DNA from: Hyphomicrobiales bacterium
GTDB taxonomy: Bacteria; Pseudomonadota; Alphaproteobacteria; Rhizobiales; Ancalomicrobiaceae
Assembly: GCA_021286855.1 (NCBI GenBank)
Contig: JAJTBO010000001.1
Span: 485,238-549,237, forward strand
Length of the DNA stretch: 64,000 nucleotides
Direction of reading: 5' to 3'
A program made the translations under genes and the position numbers. The first letter of the stretch is position 1. Every line of letters begins with the position of its first letter. The notes beneath the pieces are model-generated. The model was not told the DNA's origin, did not search any database, and worked only from the letters and a program-made list of their open reading frames with translations. Positions 22,986-33,151 of the stretch are shown piece after piece.

Positions 22986-24386
22986 ATGACGAAGTCCGGG
23001 AACGTGGCCGACTGGTCGCCGACGAGTTGGCGGATGAAGCCGATCGTCCAGGTGCCGGTCTATGCCGACCAGGCCCTGCTTCGCGCGGTCGAGGACGATC
23101 TTCGCACCTGGCCGCCCCTGGCGATCGCCGACGAGGCACGCCGGCTGCGCAAGAGCCTCGCCAAGGTCGCCGAGCGCCGTGCTTTCCTGCTCCAGGGCGG
23201 CGACTGCGCCGAGAGCTTCGCCGAGCACTCCGCCAACCAGATCCGCGACTTCTTCCGCATCTTCCTGTCGATGTCGGTCGTCATGACGCATTCGGCCGGC
23301 CTGCCGGTGGTCAAGGTCGGGCGCATCGCCGGTCAGTTCGCCAAGCCGCGCTCCTCCGACATGGACCGGCGCGACGGCGTCGAGCTGCCGTCCTACCGCG
23401 GCGACATCATCAACGGCCTCGACTTCACCGAGGACGCGCGCATCCCCGATCCGGCCCGCATGCGCATGGTCTACCGCCAGTCGGCGGCGACGCTCAACCT
23501 GCTGCGCGGTCTCGCCAACGGCGGTTACGCCCGGCTCGAGCGCGTCCAGAAGTGGATGGTCGAGTTCCTCACCGACAGCCCCGTCGCCGAACGCTTCGCG
23601 GAAGTCGCCGAGCGCATCTCCGAGGCGCTCGACTTCATGGCCGCCTGCGGCCTGACCGGCGAATCGGTGCCGCAGCTCCAGGGCGTCGACTTCTACACCT
23701 CGCACGAGGCGCTGCTCCTGCCCTACGAAGAGGCGCTGACCCGCGAGGACTCGGTCCAGGGCGGCTGGTACGACACCTCAGCCCACATGCTGTGGATCGG
23801 CGACCGCACCCGTCAGCTCGACCATGCCCATGTCGAGTACATGCGCGGCATCGAGAACCCGATCGGCCTCAAGTGCGGCCCGACCCTCGACATCGACGGC
23901 CTGTTGCGCCTGATCGAGACCCTCGATCCGAAGAACGAGGCCGGCCGCCTCACCCTGATCGCCCGCTTCGGCTCGGACAAGATCGCTCGTCATCTGCCCG
24001 AGATGCTGCGCGCCGTCGCCCGCGAGGGCCGCAACGTCGTCTGGTCCTGCGACCCGATGCACGGCAACACCGTCTCCTCCTCGACCGGCCACAAGACGCG
24101 GCCCTTCGACCGCGTGCTCTCCGAGCTCAAGAGCTTCTTCGAGATCCATCGCGCCGAAGGAACCTGGGCCGGCGGCGTCCATCTCGAGATGACCGGCAAG
24201 AACGTCACCGAATGCACCGGCGGCGCCGTCGCGATCCAGGAGACCGATCTGGCCCAGGCCTACGAGACCGCCTGCGATCCGCGCCTCAACGCGGCCCAGT
24301 CGCTGGAGCTCGCTTTCCTGGTCGCCGAGGAGCTCAAGAAGGATCGGGCCGCCCGCCCGAGCGCCTTCGCCGCCGCCGCCGAGTGA
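22986..24386 (+). CDS. aroF: Class II 3-deoxy-7-phosphoheptulonate (DAHP) synthase
   Basis: First step of the shikimate pathway: condenses phosphoenolpyruvate and erythrose-4-phosphate. 466 residues, the plant/actinobacterial/rhizobial class II type rather than E. coli AroFGH. Signatures: [14 protein letters not shown] with the metal-binding Cys, [72 protein letters not shown] and [15 protein letters not shown]. Chosen start 22986 follows GGAGG/GGAG; the frame upstream lacks homology. Gene symbol is by function; naming varies among species. A long terminator follows. Confidence 0.94.
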   Translation: MTKSGNVADWSPTSWRMKPIVQVPVYADQALLRAVEDDLRTWPPLAIADEARRLRKSLAKVAERRAFLLQGGDCAESFAEHSANQIRDFFRIFLSMSVVMTHSAGLPVVKVGRIAGQFAKPRSSDMDRRDGVELPSYRGDIINGLDFTEDARIPDPARMRMVYRQSAATLNLLRGLANGGYARLERVQKWMVEFLTDSPVAERFAEVAERISEALDFMAACGLTGESVPQLQGVDFYTSHEALLLPYEEALTREDSVQGGWYDTSAHMLWIGDRTRQLDHAHVEYMRGIENPIGLKCGPTLDIDGLLRLIETLDPKNEAGRLTLIARFGSDKIARHLPEMLRAVAREGRNVVWSCDPMHGNTVSSSTGHKTRPFDRVLSELKSFFEIHRAEGTWAGGVHLEMTGKNVTECTGGAVAIQETDLAQAYETACDPRLNAAQSLELAFLVAEELKKDRAARPSAFAAAAE

Positions 24387-24412
24387 GGCGTCGCCGGAAG
24401 CTTTCGACACGA

Positions 24413-24454
24413 AGAAAGGATCGTTCGACGAACTCGAACGATCCTTTCTCTTTT
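24413..24454 (+). terminator. Rho-independent terminator after DAHP synthase gene
   Basis: Perfect 16-bp stem AGAAAGGATCGTTCGA (24413-24428) with its complement at 24434-24449, 5-base loop, then CTTTT. Confidence 0.9.
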
Positions 24455-24565
24455 CTGGTCGCTGTTCGACATTGACCGTCGAACGCGGAAAGACGATCTG
24501 TGGGGACGAAGAAGCCGTTCCGTCCCGATCGCCCGCCGCGATCCGGAGCGGCGAGGAGAGCCCCG

Positions 24566-25369
24566 ATGTCCGTCGAAACCCTTTCGATCCCGCCGCTGTT
24601 CGTCTCGCACGGCGCGCCCAACATGATCCTTCACGAGAGCGCCACCCGCAGCTTCCTCGATCGCCTCGGCGACGAGCTGCCGCGGCCGAAGGCGGTGATC
24701 ACCGTCTCGGCCCATTTCATGGCGTCCCGCCCGGCGGTGGTCGCCGATCCGAAGCCGGAGATGATCTACGACTTCGGCGGCTTCGAGCGCGAGCTCTACA
24801 CGATGAAATATCCGGCGCCGGGCGATCCGGCTTTGGCCGAACGCGCCCTCGGCCTGCTCGACGCCGCCGGCCTCGACCCGGCCCGCATCGAGAAGCGTGG
24901 CTTCGACCACGGCTCCTGGGCGCCGATGAAGCTGATGTACCCGGCCGCCGACCTTCCCGTCGTGCAGCTCTCGGTGCAGCCGCGCCGCGATCCGCGCCAT
25001 CATTACGAGGTCGGCCGGGCGCTCGCTCCGTTGGCGAAGGAGGGCGTGCTGATCCTCGCCTCCGGTTCGCTCACCCACAATCTGCACGAGGCCTTCGATC
25101 GCTTCGGCGGCATGAAGCCGCTCGATGCGCCGGAGCCCGAGTGGGTCTCCGCCTTCGCCGACTGGTTCGTCGAGAAGACGGCGGAAGGCGACGTCGAGGC
25201 GCTGCTCGACTATCGCGAGCGCGCGCCCTTCGCCGGCCGCAACCATCCGACCGACGAGCACCTGCTGCCCTTCTTCGTGGCGCTCGGCGCCGGCGGTGCG
25301 GGCGTGCCGATCCACCGCGAGACGCAGTTCGCCGTCCTCGCCCTCGACGCCTATCGCTTCGCCGGCTGA
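24566..25369 (+). CDS. LigB/DODA-type extradiol dioxygenase family protein (YgiD-like)
   Basis: 267 residues. Family features are LFVSHGAPN near the N-terminus, VSAHFMASRPAV, YDFGGFERELY, GFDHGSWAPMKLMYP and GSLTHNLHEAF; the His in SHG, SAH and the Glu/His later form the metal site. Close to E. coli YgiD and plant DOPA 4,5-dioxygenases; true substrates in bacteria are mostly unknown. AGGAGAG precedes the ATG. Its last 19 bases overlap the 3' end of the Lrp-type regulator on the opposite strand. Confidence 0.88.
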   Translation: MSVETLSIPPLFVSHGAPNMILHESATRSFLDRLGDELPRPKAVITVSAHFMASRPAVVADPKPEMIYDFGGFERELYTMKYPAPGDPALAERALGLLDAAGLDPARIEKRGFDHGSWAPMKLMYPAADLPVVQLSVQPRRDPRHHYEVGRALAPLAKEGVLILASGSLTHNLHEAFDRFGGMKPLDAPEPEWVSAFADWFVEKTAEGDVEALLDYRERAPFAGRNHPTDEHLLPFFVALGAGGAGVPIHRETQFAVLALDAYRFAG

Positions 25370-25863
25370 CCGGCCTCGCTGCGCTCGACCGTCTCGCCGA
25401 GATGGTCGAGCGGCAACGGCGCGCCCGCCTTCACCGTCTGGATGGCGAAGTTGGAGCGGATGTCGCTCACCCCCGGCAGCTTCAGCAGCGTGCCGAGCAG
25501 GAAACGCTCGTAGCCCGAAAGATCCGCCGTCACCACCTGCAACAGGAAGTCGGCCTCGCCGGAGACGAGATGGCAGGCGACCACCTCGTCGAGCGTCGCG
25601 ACCGCCTCACGGAAGGCGCGCGCCTCGGCGTCGTGATGCCGCTCGACCTTGACGCCGACGAAGACGGTGAGGCCGAGCCCGATCGCCTTGCGGTCGAGCC
25701 TTGCGCTGTAGCCGGCGATCACGCCGGCGGCCTCGAGCAGCCGCACCCGTCGCAGACAGGGCGACGGCGACAGGCCGACCCGATCGGCCAGTTCGACGTT
25801 GGAGAGGCGGCCGTCCTCCTGCAGCGCGGCGAGGATGCGGCGGTCGATGGCGTCGAGCTTCAT
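25351..25863 (-). CDS. Lrp/AsnC-family regulator
   Basis: 170 residues: N-terminal helix-turn-helix (LDAIDRRILAALQEDGRLSN, VELADRVGLSPSPCLRRVRLLE) and a C-terminal RAM/AsnC ligand-binding domain with VACHLVSGEADFLLQVVT. The C-terminal ~15 residues are extra. Start chosen at MKLDAIDRRI, where homology begins. Divergent from a LysE-type exporter, the classic pairing in which an Lrp protein turns on export of an amino acid. Confidence 0.92.
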   Translation of the reverse strand: MKLDAIDRRILAALQEDGRLSNVELADRVGLSPSPCLRRVRLLEAAGVIAGYSARLDRKAIGLGLTVFVGVKVERHHDAEARAFREAVATLDEVVACHLVSGEADFLLQVVTADLSGYERFLLGTLLKLPGVSDIRSNFAIQTVKAGAPLPLDHLGETVERSEAGQPAKR

Positions 25864-25968
25864 CTCGGCATCTTTCCAGGGATTGACGATCAAAAGTGGC
25901 AGATCATGCCGAATATCATCCTATCTGAAGCAATCTTCGCACGGATCCGCCTCGCGGTCGCGTGCTAA

Positions 25969-25984
25969 TCCTCCCTCGGGAGGA
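25969..25984 (+). promoter_or_regulatory. Ribosome-site hairpin before LysE-type exporter
   Basis: TCCTCCC (25969-25975) pairs exactly with GGGAGGA (25978-25984), which is the ribosome binding site of the next gene, seven bases before the ATG. Two-base separation means the actual loop would open one or two pairs. It may damp translation. Confidence 0.4.
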
Positions 25985-25991
25985 CGATCCG

Positions 25992-26618
25992 ATGGATCCG
26001 AACGGTTGGGCGATGTTCGTGACGGCGCTGGTGGCGGTCTATCTGATCCCCGGCGCCGACATGATCCTGGTCTGGCAGACCGGCCTCGCGGAGGGCCGCG
26101 CCCATGCGCTCGCCACCGCGCTCGGGTTGGCGCTCGCGCGCGCCGTTCACGTGGCGCTCGCCGGGCTCGGTCTCGCCGCGCTGTTCCACGCCGTACCCTG
26201 GACCTTCGATCTCGCGCGTCTCTTCGGGGCGCTCTATCTCCTCCGCCTCGCCGTCGCGGTCTTGCGTTCGCCCGCCGTCGACCCCGGTTCGGCCGGCGCG
26301 GCGCGGTCGGCCTCCCGCGCGAAGGCGCTGCGTCGCGGCCTCGCCACCAATCTGCTCAACCCCAAGGCGTTGCTGTTCTGCTCGCTCCTGTTGCCGCAAT
26401 TCGTCGATCCGGGGCGAGGCGCCGTCGCCGCCCAATTCGCCGCCCTCGGCGTCGTCCTGGTTGCGATCGGGCTCGCCTTCGACACGGTCTACGCCTTCGT
26501 CGGCGCGGCGCTCGCGCGGCGCTTCCTGCAACGACCGCGTTGGGACCTCGTCCGGCGGGCGCTCTTCGCGGCGCTCTTGGCCGGCTTCGCCCTGCGACTG
26601 CTCGTCGCCCCCGTCTGA
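25992..26618 (+). CDS. LysE/RhtB-family amino acid exporter
   Basis: 208 residues, about six membrane helices. Start region FVTALVAVYLIPGADMILVWQTGLAEGR matches the family motif around PGPDxxxV, here PGADMILV, with LNPKALLFCSLLLPQFVD as the second signature. Exports an amino acid or related compound; which one is not readable from sequence. The start at 25992 follows GGGAGGA. Divergent from the Lrp-type regulator that likely controls it. Confidence 0.92.
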   Translation: MDPNGWAMFVTALVAVYLIPGADMILVWQTGLAEGRAHALATALGLALARAVHVALAGLGLAALFHAVPWTFDLARLFGALYLLRLAVAVLRSPAVDPGSAGAARSASRAKALRRGLATNLLNPKALLFCSLLLPQFVDPGRGAVAAQFAALGVVLVAIGLAFDTVYAFVGAALARRFLQRPRWDLVRRALFAALLAGFALRLLVAPV

Positions 26619-26781
26619 TCGGTCGAACCTGACGCTGCGGCATCTCGCGTTGCGCGCGAATTGCCGAGTTTTCACGGCTTTTTATCGATTGAACGCCGAG
26701 TTTGTTAGCGCCGGCGAAGTGAAGATGCGGAAAACGCGCAAATCGCCGTTCGCCGCGCTCGTCGGCTTCGGAGGAAATGGA

Positions 26782-28044
26782 ATGCTCGACGCGATCGAGA
26801 TCGTCAAACAGGTCGGCTACACGCTCGACATCGGCTATTGGCTGATCGATCTCGAACGGCGTCTCGTCTATTGGCCGAAGGGGCTCGGGCGTCCCCGCAC
26901 CGAAGTGGGCGATCGCGGATATCAGGCCTCGCCGCTCGACAAGATGATCGAGCGGGTCGATCCCGAAGATCAGGGCCGCTTCCGCGCCTTTCTCGCCGGC
27001 ATCCTGGCGGGCGGTCGCGACGAGGCGATCGAGATCACGCATCTCGCCTCGTGGGGCGAGAAGGTGGCGCTGCGCCTCGCCGGACGTCGCAGCGGCCATG
27101 GTCACGACACCAAGATCATCGGCCTCGTCGAAGTGATCGACCGCTGGCGGGAACACGAGCGGTTGGCCAAGAACCTCGGCTTCATCGTCGAGGCGTTGTT
27201 CATTTCCTCCGACGCCGGCATCGTCATCTTCGACGGCCAGATGCGGGTGCGTCGCCTCAACCGCAACGCCCTCGATCTCTTCGGCGTCACCGAGGCGGAA
27301 GAGGAGAGCGGCGACTGGGCGGCGATCATCGAAAAGCGCTTGCCCAAGGCGACCCGCGACCTCCTGATGGAGGCGATCGAGACCTCCTCCGCCGTCTCCG
27401 GCACCCTGTCGCTCGGCGGGCTCGGCGGCCCCCGTCTCGCCTGGCGCGCCAACCCCTGGGGCGACGGCGTCGGCGACAGCTCCGGCCTGGTCATGACCTT
27501 CAACGCGAAACGGCAGATCCGTCTCGCCGATCTCGCCGAGCGCGAAGCTCTGCGCGCCGCCACGCCGAAGATCGACGAGCCGCCTCCGCCGCCCGAGCCG
27601 GAACTGCCGCCCGCCCATGTCTCGCCGGTCGGCGAGGACGAGGCGCAGGCCCGCCACCGGGCGCTCGAATGGGTCAAACATCCGATCCTGCTCGTCTCGA
27701 TCGCCACCGGCGAGATCGCCTTCGCCAATCGATCGGCGCGCGATCTCTTCCATCTGCCGGCCGAAAAGCGCTGCTTCGTCGAGAACGTCTACGATCTCTC
27801 CGGCTTCACCTGCGACGTCGACCCCCTCGTCATCGCCGCCGGCGGCGGCCATGTCCTGCGCCTGCGGCTCGGCGCGCGGGTCGGACGCATGTTCGACTAC
27901 GATTCCGATCTTCTCTTCGTCGAATATCACGACGTCGTGCAGCATTCCCATCCGCAGGCGACGATGCGGACCGAGCAGCCGAAGGCGTCGACGCGCGCGC
28001 CCATGCGCGCGCAGCCCGTTGTCGCCCGCCCCGGCGCGCGCTAA
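26782..28044 (+). CDS. PAS-domain protein without output domain
   Basis: 420 residues. Three PAS-like modules can be read: about 5-110 (IGYWLIDLERRLVYWPKG), 125-235 (ALFISSDAGIVIFDGQMRVRR, LNRNALDLFGVTEAE) and 290-390 (WVKHPILLVSIATGEIAFANR). A Pro-rich linker near residue 260 (PPPPPEPELPP) separates the last two. No kinase, GGDEF, EAL or DNA-binding part follows, and the tail is basic. Start at 26782 is chosen for GGAGG seven bases upstream; ATG at 26725 is an alternative. Likely a sensory adaptor; partner unknown. It is 10 bases ahead of nadE. Confidence 0.7.
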   Translation: MLDAIEIVKQVGYTLDIGYWLIDLERRLVYWPKGLGRPRTEVGDRGYQASPLDKMIERVDPEDQGRFRAFLAGILAGGRDEAIEITHLASWGEKVALRLAGRRSGHGHDTKIIGLVEVIDRWREHERLAKNLGFIVEALFISSDAGIVIFDGQMRVRRLNRNALDLFGVTEAEEESGDWAAIIEKRLPKATRDLLMEAIETSSAVSGTLSLGGLGGPRLAWRANPWGDGVGDSSGLVMTFNAKRQIRLADLAEREALRAATPKIDEPPPPPEPELPPAHVSPVGEDEAQARHRALEWVKHPILLVSIATGEIAFANRSARDLFHLPAEKRCFVENVYDLSGFTCDVDPLVIAAGGGHVLRLRLGARVGRMFDYDSDLLFVEYHDVVQHSHPQATMRTEQPKASTRAPMRAQPVVARPGAR

Positions 28045-28054
28045 ACCCTGAGGC

Positions 28055-29779
28055 ATGATCGAACGCCTCCTTCTCGCCCTCGCGCAAGTCGCGCCGACCG
28101 TCGGCGACGTCGCCGGCAACCTCGCCCGAGCGCGGCAGGCGCGCGCCCGCGCCGCCGAGCTCGGGGCCGATCTCGTCCTCTTCTCCGAACTGTTCCTGGC
28201 CGGCTACCCGCCGGAGGATCTGGTCCTGAAGCCGTCCTTCCAGGCCGCCTGCATGGCGGCGGCCGAGGACCTGGCGAAGGACACCGCCGACGGCGGCCCG
28301 GCCGTGCTGATCGGCTCGCCCTGGGTGGCGGGGGGAAAGTTGCACAACGCCGTAGCGCTCCTCGACGGCGGCCGTATCGCGAGCCTGCGCTTCAAATACG
28401 ACCTGCCCAACTACGGCGTCTTCGATGAGAAGCGCGTCTTCGCGCCCGGCGACCTCTCCGGCCCGATCGCCTTCCGGGGCCTCAGGATCGGCGCGCCGAT
28501 CTGCGAGGACATCTGGGGCCCCGATCCGGTCGAGTGCATCGCCGAGACCGGCGGCGACATTCTCCTGGTGCCGAACGGTTCGCCCTTCCGCCGCGGCGTC
28601 ATGGACGAGCGGTTCTCGGTCGCCGTCGCGCGGGTCAAGGAGAGCGGCCTGCCGCTGGTCTACCTGAACCAGATCGGCGGTCAGGACGAACTGGTCTTCG
28701 ACGGCGCGAGCTTCGTCCTCGACGAGCACGCCAATCTCGTCCGCCAGATGCCGGCCTTCCGCGAGGAGATCGCGTTGCAGGAGTTCCGCAAACACGACGG
28801 CGTCTGGATCCCGACCCCGGGCGACCTCGCCCTGGTCGAGGAGGGCCTCGCCGCCGACTATGCCGCTTGCGTCCTCGGCCTGCGCGACTACGTGAACAAG
28901 AACCGTTTCCCCGGCGTCGTGCTCGGCCTTTCCGGCGGCATCGATTCGGCGATCGTCGCGGCGATGGCGGTCGATGCGCTCGGCCCAAACCGCGTCCACG
29001 CCGTCATGCTGCCCTATCGCTGGACCTCCTCCGACAGTCTCGAGGACGCTTCCCTCTGCGCGAAGGCGCTCGGCATCCGCTACGACGTCGTGCCGATCGC
29101 CGACCCGGTCGAAGGCTTCACCGCCGCGCTCGCCCCGATGTTCGAAGGCCGCGCGCCCGACATCACCGAGGAGAACCTCCAGTCGCGCACCCGCGGCACC
29201 ATCCTGATGGCGATCTCCAACAAGTTCGGCCCGATGGTGGTGACGACCGGCAACAAGTCGGAGATGTCGGTCGGCTACGCCACCCTCTACGGCGACATGA
29301 ACGGCGGCTTCAACCCGATCAAGGACCTCTACAAGACCGAGGTCTTCGCGCTCGCCCGTTGGCGCAACGCCAACCGCCCGGCCGGCGCCCTCGGCCCCGA
29401 CGGCGAGGTGATCCCCGAGCGGATCATCACCAAGCCGCCGACCGCCGAGCTGCGCGAGAACCAGACCGATCAGGACAGCCTGCCGCCCTACGACGTCCTC
29501 GACGACATCCTCGAATGTCTCGTCGAGAAGGAGATGGCGCTCGCCGACGTGATCGCCCGCGGCCACGACGAGGCGACGGCGAAGCGCATCGAGCGCCTCC
29601 TCTACGTCGCCGAATACAAGCGCCGTCAGGCCGCCCCCGGCGTCAAGATCGGCGCGCGCAACTTCGGCCGCGACCGCCGCTACCCGATCACCAACGGCTT
29701 CCGCGACCCCGGCCGCAAGGTCGAACCGCCCGCCGCGCCGCTGCCGGTGAAGCCGCAGACCGACGTCGTGGATTTCTGA
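28055..29779 (+). CDS. nadE: Glutamine-dependent NAD+ synthetase
   Basis: 574 residues in two domains. The N-terminal nitrilase-type glutaminase (about 1-260) shows the Glu-Lys-Cys triad in [28 protein letters not shown] and [11 protein letters not shown]. The C-terminal synthetase (about 280-560) has the ATP loop [20 protein letters not shown] and [15 protein letters not shown]. Converts deamido-NAD to NAD with ammonia from glutamine. The ATG follows a GAGG; gap to the PAS gene only 10 bases, so possibly co-transcribed. Confidence 0.96.
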   Translation: MIERLLLALAQVAPTVGDVAGNLARARQARARAAELGADLVLFSELFLAGYPPEDLVLKPSFQAACMAAAEDLAKDTADGGPAVLIGSPWVAGGKLHNAVALLDGGRIASLRFKYDLPNYGVFDEKRVFAPGDLSGPIAFRGLRIGAPICEDIWGPDPVECIAETGGDILLVPNGSPFRRGVMDERFSVAVARVKESGLPLVYLNQIGGQDELVFDGASFVLDEHANLVRQMPAFREEIALQEFRKHDGVWIPTPGDLALVEEGLAADYAACVLGLRDYVNKNRFPGVVLGLSGGIDSAIVAAMAVDALGPNRVHAVMLPYRWTSSDSLEDASLCAKALGIRYDVVPIADPVEGFTAALAPMFEGRAPDITEENLQSRTRGTILMAISNKFGPMVVTTGNKSEMSVGYATLYGDMNGGFNPIKDLYKTEVFALARWRNANRPAGALGPDGEVIPERIITKPPTAELRENQTDQDSLPPYDVLDDILECLVEKEMALADVIARGHDEATAKRIERLLYVAEYKRRQAAPGVKIGARNFGRDRRYPITNGFRDPGRKVEPPAAPLPVKPQTDVVDF

Positions 29780-29924
29780 TGGTGTCGCCGACCGCCGGTG
29801 GGATCGGTGGGGCCGTCGAGGAAGGACCCTCGGGCTCGCGCCCTCGGGCGCATGGTCGTTTCGCACGAGGGGCCGATCTCGGACGCCTCTCTCCAATCCT
29901 CAGCCCCGTGAAGGCTCTTCGCCC

Positions 29925-31259
29925 GTGACCGCCCCCATCGTCCGCTTCGCCCCGTCGCCCACCGGCCTCATCCACATCGGCAACGCCCGCACCGCGCTGC
30001 TGAACTTCCTCCATGCCGAGACGCATGGCGGCGGTTTCATCCTGCGTTACGACGACACCGACGTGGAACGCTCGAGGCGCGAGTTCGCCGACGCCATCGC
30101 CGAGGATCTCGCCTGGCTCGGCGTCACGCCCACCCGCGTCGAGCGTCAGTCGGAGCGCACCGGCGTCTACCGGGCGGCGGTCGCGAAGCTGAAGGCGATG
30201 GGCCGGCTCTATCCGGCCTATGAGACGCCGGACGAGTTGGAGCGCCGCCGCCGCCGCCAGTTGGCGCGCGGCCTGCCGCCGATCTACGACCGCGCCGCCC
30301 TGAGGCTGACGCCGGACGAGATCGCCGCCTTCGAGGCCGAAGGCCGCCGCCCGCATTGGCGCTTCAAACTCGACGGCCGCGCCGTCTCCTGGGACGACGG
30401 CGTGCGTGGGCCCCAGACCGTCGACACGGCGTCGCTGTCGGACCCCGTCCTGGTCCGCGCCGACGGCTCGTTCCTCTACACGCTGCCCTCGGTCGTCGAC
30501 GACATCGACATGGGCGTCACCGACGTCATCCGCGGCGAGGACCACGTCACCAACACCGGCGTCCAGATCGAGATCTTCGAGGCGCTCGGCGGCCCCGTGC
30601 CGCGCTTCGCCCATCACAATCTCCTCGCCGCGACCACCGGCGAGGCGTTGTCGAAGCGGCTCGGCTCGCTGTCGATCCGCTCCCTGCGCGAGGCCGGCTA
30701 CGAGGCGATGACCGTCGCCTCGATCGCCGTGCTGATCGGCTCGTCGGAAGAGGTCCATGCCTATGGAAGCCTCGCCGAACTCGCCCCGCACGCCGAGCTC
30801 TCGGCGATGTCGCGCTCGACCGCGAAGTTCGATCCGCACGAGCTCGACACGATCAACGCCCGCCTCGTCCATCACCTCGATTACGATGCGGTGCGCGCCC
30901 GCCTCGCCGCTCTCGACGCCGATCTCGGCGAAGCCTTCTGGCTCGCCGTCCGCGACAATCTCGCCAAGCTCGCCGACGCCGTCGAATGGGCCGAGGTGGC
31001 GCGCTCCGACGCGGTCTCCGTGAAGGCGGACGGCGAGGGCGACTTCCTCGCCGAGGCGGCGCGCCTGCTGCCCGAGGAGCCGTGGGACGAGACGACCTGG
31101 GGAACTTGGACCAAGGCGGTTCAGACCGCCACGGGCCGCAAGGGCAAGGCGCTGTTCCTGCCGCTGCGTCTCGCCCTCACCGGGCGCGATCACGGTCCGG
31201 AGATGAAGCGGCTTCTGCCGCCAATCGGTCGGAAAGCCACTTCGGCCCGACTATCCTGA
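29925..31259 (+). CDS. gltX: Glutamyl-tRNA synthetase (short alphaproteobacterial paralogue)
   Basis: 444 residues, class I synthetase. HIGH-type motif [25 protein letters not shown]-type motif LSKRLGSLS, and [18 protein letters not shown] core motifs (here RRPHWRFKL and [10 protein letters not shown]). Alphaproteobacteria often carry two gltX genes; the ~440-residue form lacking much of the anticodon domain is usually the second one, and in some species this class acylates tRNA-Gln for the amidotransferase route. Which role applies here is not visible. Its 3' end overlaps the convergent DUF2865 gene by 83 bases. Confidence 0.94.
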   Translation: MTAPIVRFAPSPTGLIHIGNARTALLNFLHAETHGGGFILRYDDTDVERSRREFADAIAEDLAWLGVTPTRVERQSERTGVYRAAVAKLKAMGRLYPAYETPDELERRRRRQLARGLPPIYDRAALRLTPDEIAAFEAEGRRPHWRFKLDGRAVSWDDGVRGPQTVDTASLSDPVLVRADGSFLYTLPSVVDDIDMGVTDVIRGEDHVTNTGVQIEIFEALGGPVPRFAHHNLLAATTGEALSKRLGSLSIRSLREAGYEAMTVASIAVLIGSSEEVHAYGSLAELAPHAELSAMSRSTAKFDPHELDTINARLVHHLDYDAVRARLAALDADLGEAFWLAVRDNLAKLADAVEWAEVARSDAVSVKADGEGDFLAEAARLLPEEPWDETTWGTWTKAVQTATGRKGKALFLPLRLALTGRDHGPEMKRLLPPIGRKATSARLS

Positions 31260-32334
31260 CCCTGCGGGGGCTTGCCGCCGCCGCGATCTTCTCCGCGGCC
31301 TCGGCCGACATCGGCGTCAGCGGCGCGACCGGCTCGGTCGAGATCCCCGAGAGCTCGACCGCCTGCGTCGCTGGATCCTGATCGGGCGACGGCCGCCGCG
31401 TCGGCAGTGGCACGCCGGCCGGATCGCTCGCCATCGCCGACCGCAGTCCCTTGAGCCCGCCGGCCTCGACCGGAATCAGGCGCGGATCGGGCGTGCCGCA
31501 GGTGCAGCCCTCGACCCGTTTGGACCGGTAGAGAAAGGCGTTCGGCATCGAGGCGAGCGGCGATCCGTCGTCGGCCGCGATGGCGTTCTCCGCCTCCTGG
31601 CCGGAGGCGTCGTGATAGAACAGCCGCGTCTCGGTCTCCGGGCACAGCGCCTTGCAGACGTTGGCGTCGGTCCTCAGCCGCCCATAGGAGGCGTTGAACG
31701 ACACCGGGAAGAAATAACCGTCGCAGGTGCGCACGCACAGCGTCCGGTAGTTGCCCGATCCGGGCCCCCAAGCGCCGCTCGACACGCCGTCGTCGACCGG
31801 AATTTCCTCGCCGTTCGGCCCGATCCGGAACGTCGTCTCGATCGGTCGACCGTCGATGCGCACGCTCGACCGATGCGTCTCCGAGGTCCCGCCGCCGCCG
31901 AACAGGAAGGAGAAGAGGCCGGTCGGCCGCGCCGGTTCGGCCGGCGGCTCGCCGACGCCCGGCGGCGTCTCCCATCGCGGTTGGCCGGCGCGCGTCGCGC
32001 CGATCGGCTGGCCGTTGATCGTCGCTCGGCTGGCGCTCGCGGGCGGTGGCGGCCGCGTGCCCGTCAGCCGCGCGTGCTGGCGCTGCAGGCGACCGAGATT
32101 CTGGTCCATCAACCGCCCGCGATCGGCGAGCGCCGCGCAACGCGGATCGTTCGCCGCCCCGCAGCGCGCCTGCGCCGCCCGGTTCGAGACGATCTGCTCC
32201 TGCTGTTCGCGAATCGCCGAAGCCCATTGGTCGGCCGCGCCCTGCGCCCGCGCGTCCGCGCCGGCGAAGACGGCGATCGTCGCCGACAGGGCCGCGATCG
32301 CGGCGAGGGCGTTGCGTCGAGAGGTGGCGGGCAT
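31177..32334 (-). CDS. Secreted DUF2865 protein
   Basis: 385 residues. Signal peptide at the start ([20 protein letters not shown]...ARAQG), a coiled, Arg/Gln-rich stretch with two Cys ([16 protein letters not shown]), a low-complexity Pro/Gly middle part, and the DUF2865 core near 215-300: [36 protein letters not shown], with GCTCG at its end. Cys-rich exported family confined to Rhizobiales-type bacteria, function unknown. Start ambiguous: 32334 gives the best signal peptide, 32391 is possible. Ends inside gltX. Confidence 0.82.
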   Translation of the reverse strand: MPATSRRNALAAIAALSATIAVFAGADARAQGAADQWASAIREQQEQIVSNRAAQARCGAANDPRCAALADRGRLMDQNLGRLQRQHARLTGTRPPPPASASRATINGQPIGATRAGQPRWETPPGVGEPPAEPARPTGLFSFLFGGGGTSETHRSSVRIDGRPIETTFRIGPNGEEIPVDDGVSSGAWGPGSGNYRTLCVRTCDGYFFPVSFNASYGRLRTDANVCKALCPETETRLFYHDASGQEAENAIAADDGSPLASMPNAFLYRSKRVEGCTCGTPDPRLIPVEAGGLKGLRSAMASDPAGVPLPTRRPSPDQDPATQAVELSGISTEPVAPLTPMSAEAAEKIAAAASPRRVRIVGPKWLSDRLAAEAASSPDRDRAR

Positions 32335-32519
32335 GCGGGGTTCCGTCGGTCGCTGACGTAGCGACACCGTCCTGTCGCCGGTATATGACATCGATTCGAG
32401 TGTAGAAATGGAAAACGCCGCGCCGACCCCCCCGTCTTGTCCGGAGGTCGCGGAACCCGGCGACGGACCGAGACGTCGCGTCTTCGGTCCCGAGGTCCGC
32501 CCGTACGAGGAGTTTCCGC

Positions 32520-33029
32520 ATGTCGCTTCGTCTCGCCCCTCTCGCCGTCCTCGCGGCCGCGCTGCTCGCGCCGCTCGCCGCGCGGGCCGAAGGACCCGAT
32601 CTGATCTTCCGGAAGTCGACGGTGTGGAAGCTGCTCACTCCCGACGACAAGCTCGCCGTCTACGGCATCGACGATCCCGACGTCGACGGCGTCGCCTGTC
32701 ACTACACCGTGCCCGAGCGCGGCGGCGTCAAGGGCATGCTCGGCGTCGCCGAGGAGACCTCCGACGTCTCGCTCGCCTGCCGGCAGGTCGGTCCGATCAA
32801 GTTCAAGCGTCAGCTCGCCCAGGGCGACGACGTCTTCCGCGAACGCCGCTCGCTGATCTTCAAGAAGATGCAGATCGTGCGCGGCTGTGACGTCAAGCGC
32901 AACGTGCTGGTCTACATGGTCTATACGGACAAGCTGATCGAAGGCAGCCCGAAGAACTCGACCTCGACGGTGCCGCTGATGCCCTGGGGGGCCGAGCCGC
33001 CGCCGCGCTGCGCCGACTTCGTGAAGTGA
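32520..33029 (+). CDS. creA: CreA family periplasmic protein
   Basis: 169 residues. Signal peptide to about residue 23 (LAARAEG), then the CreA pattern: IDDPDVDGVACHYTVPERGG, SLACRQVGPI, FKKMQIVRGCDVKRNVLVYMVYTDKLIEGSPKN spread over residues 120-150, and CADFVK at the end. Four cysteines probably form disulphides. The family is widespread and of unknown function, despite its name from the cre locus of E. coli. GAGGAG precedes the ATG. Confidence 0.92.
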   Translation: MSLRLAPLAVLAAALLAPLAARAEGPDLIFRKSTVWKLLTPDDKLAVYGIDDPDVDGVACHYTVPERGGVKGMLGVAEETSDVSLACRQVGPIKFKRQLAQGDDVFRERRSLIFKKMQIVRGCDVKRNVLVYMVYTDKLIEGSPKNSTSTVPLMPWGAEPPPRCADFVK

Positions 33030-33151
33030 GGGGCGCGACGCTGGTCGGCTCCGCATCGGCCGGTCTCGCCAGCCTTCGACGAATGGGGTAGAAGCGCCGG
33101 TCGCCATCGGCGACCGCGGGCCTTCGGCCCCGTCCTCTCGTCGAGCCGCCC

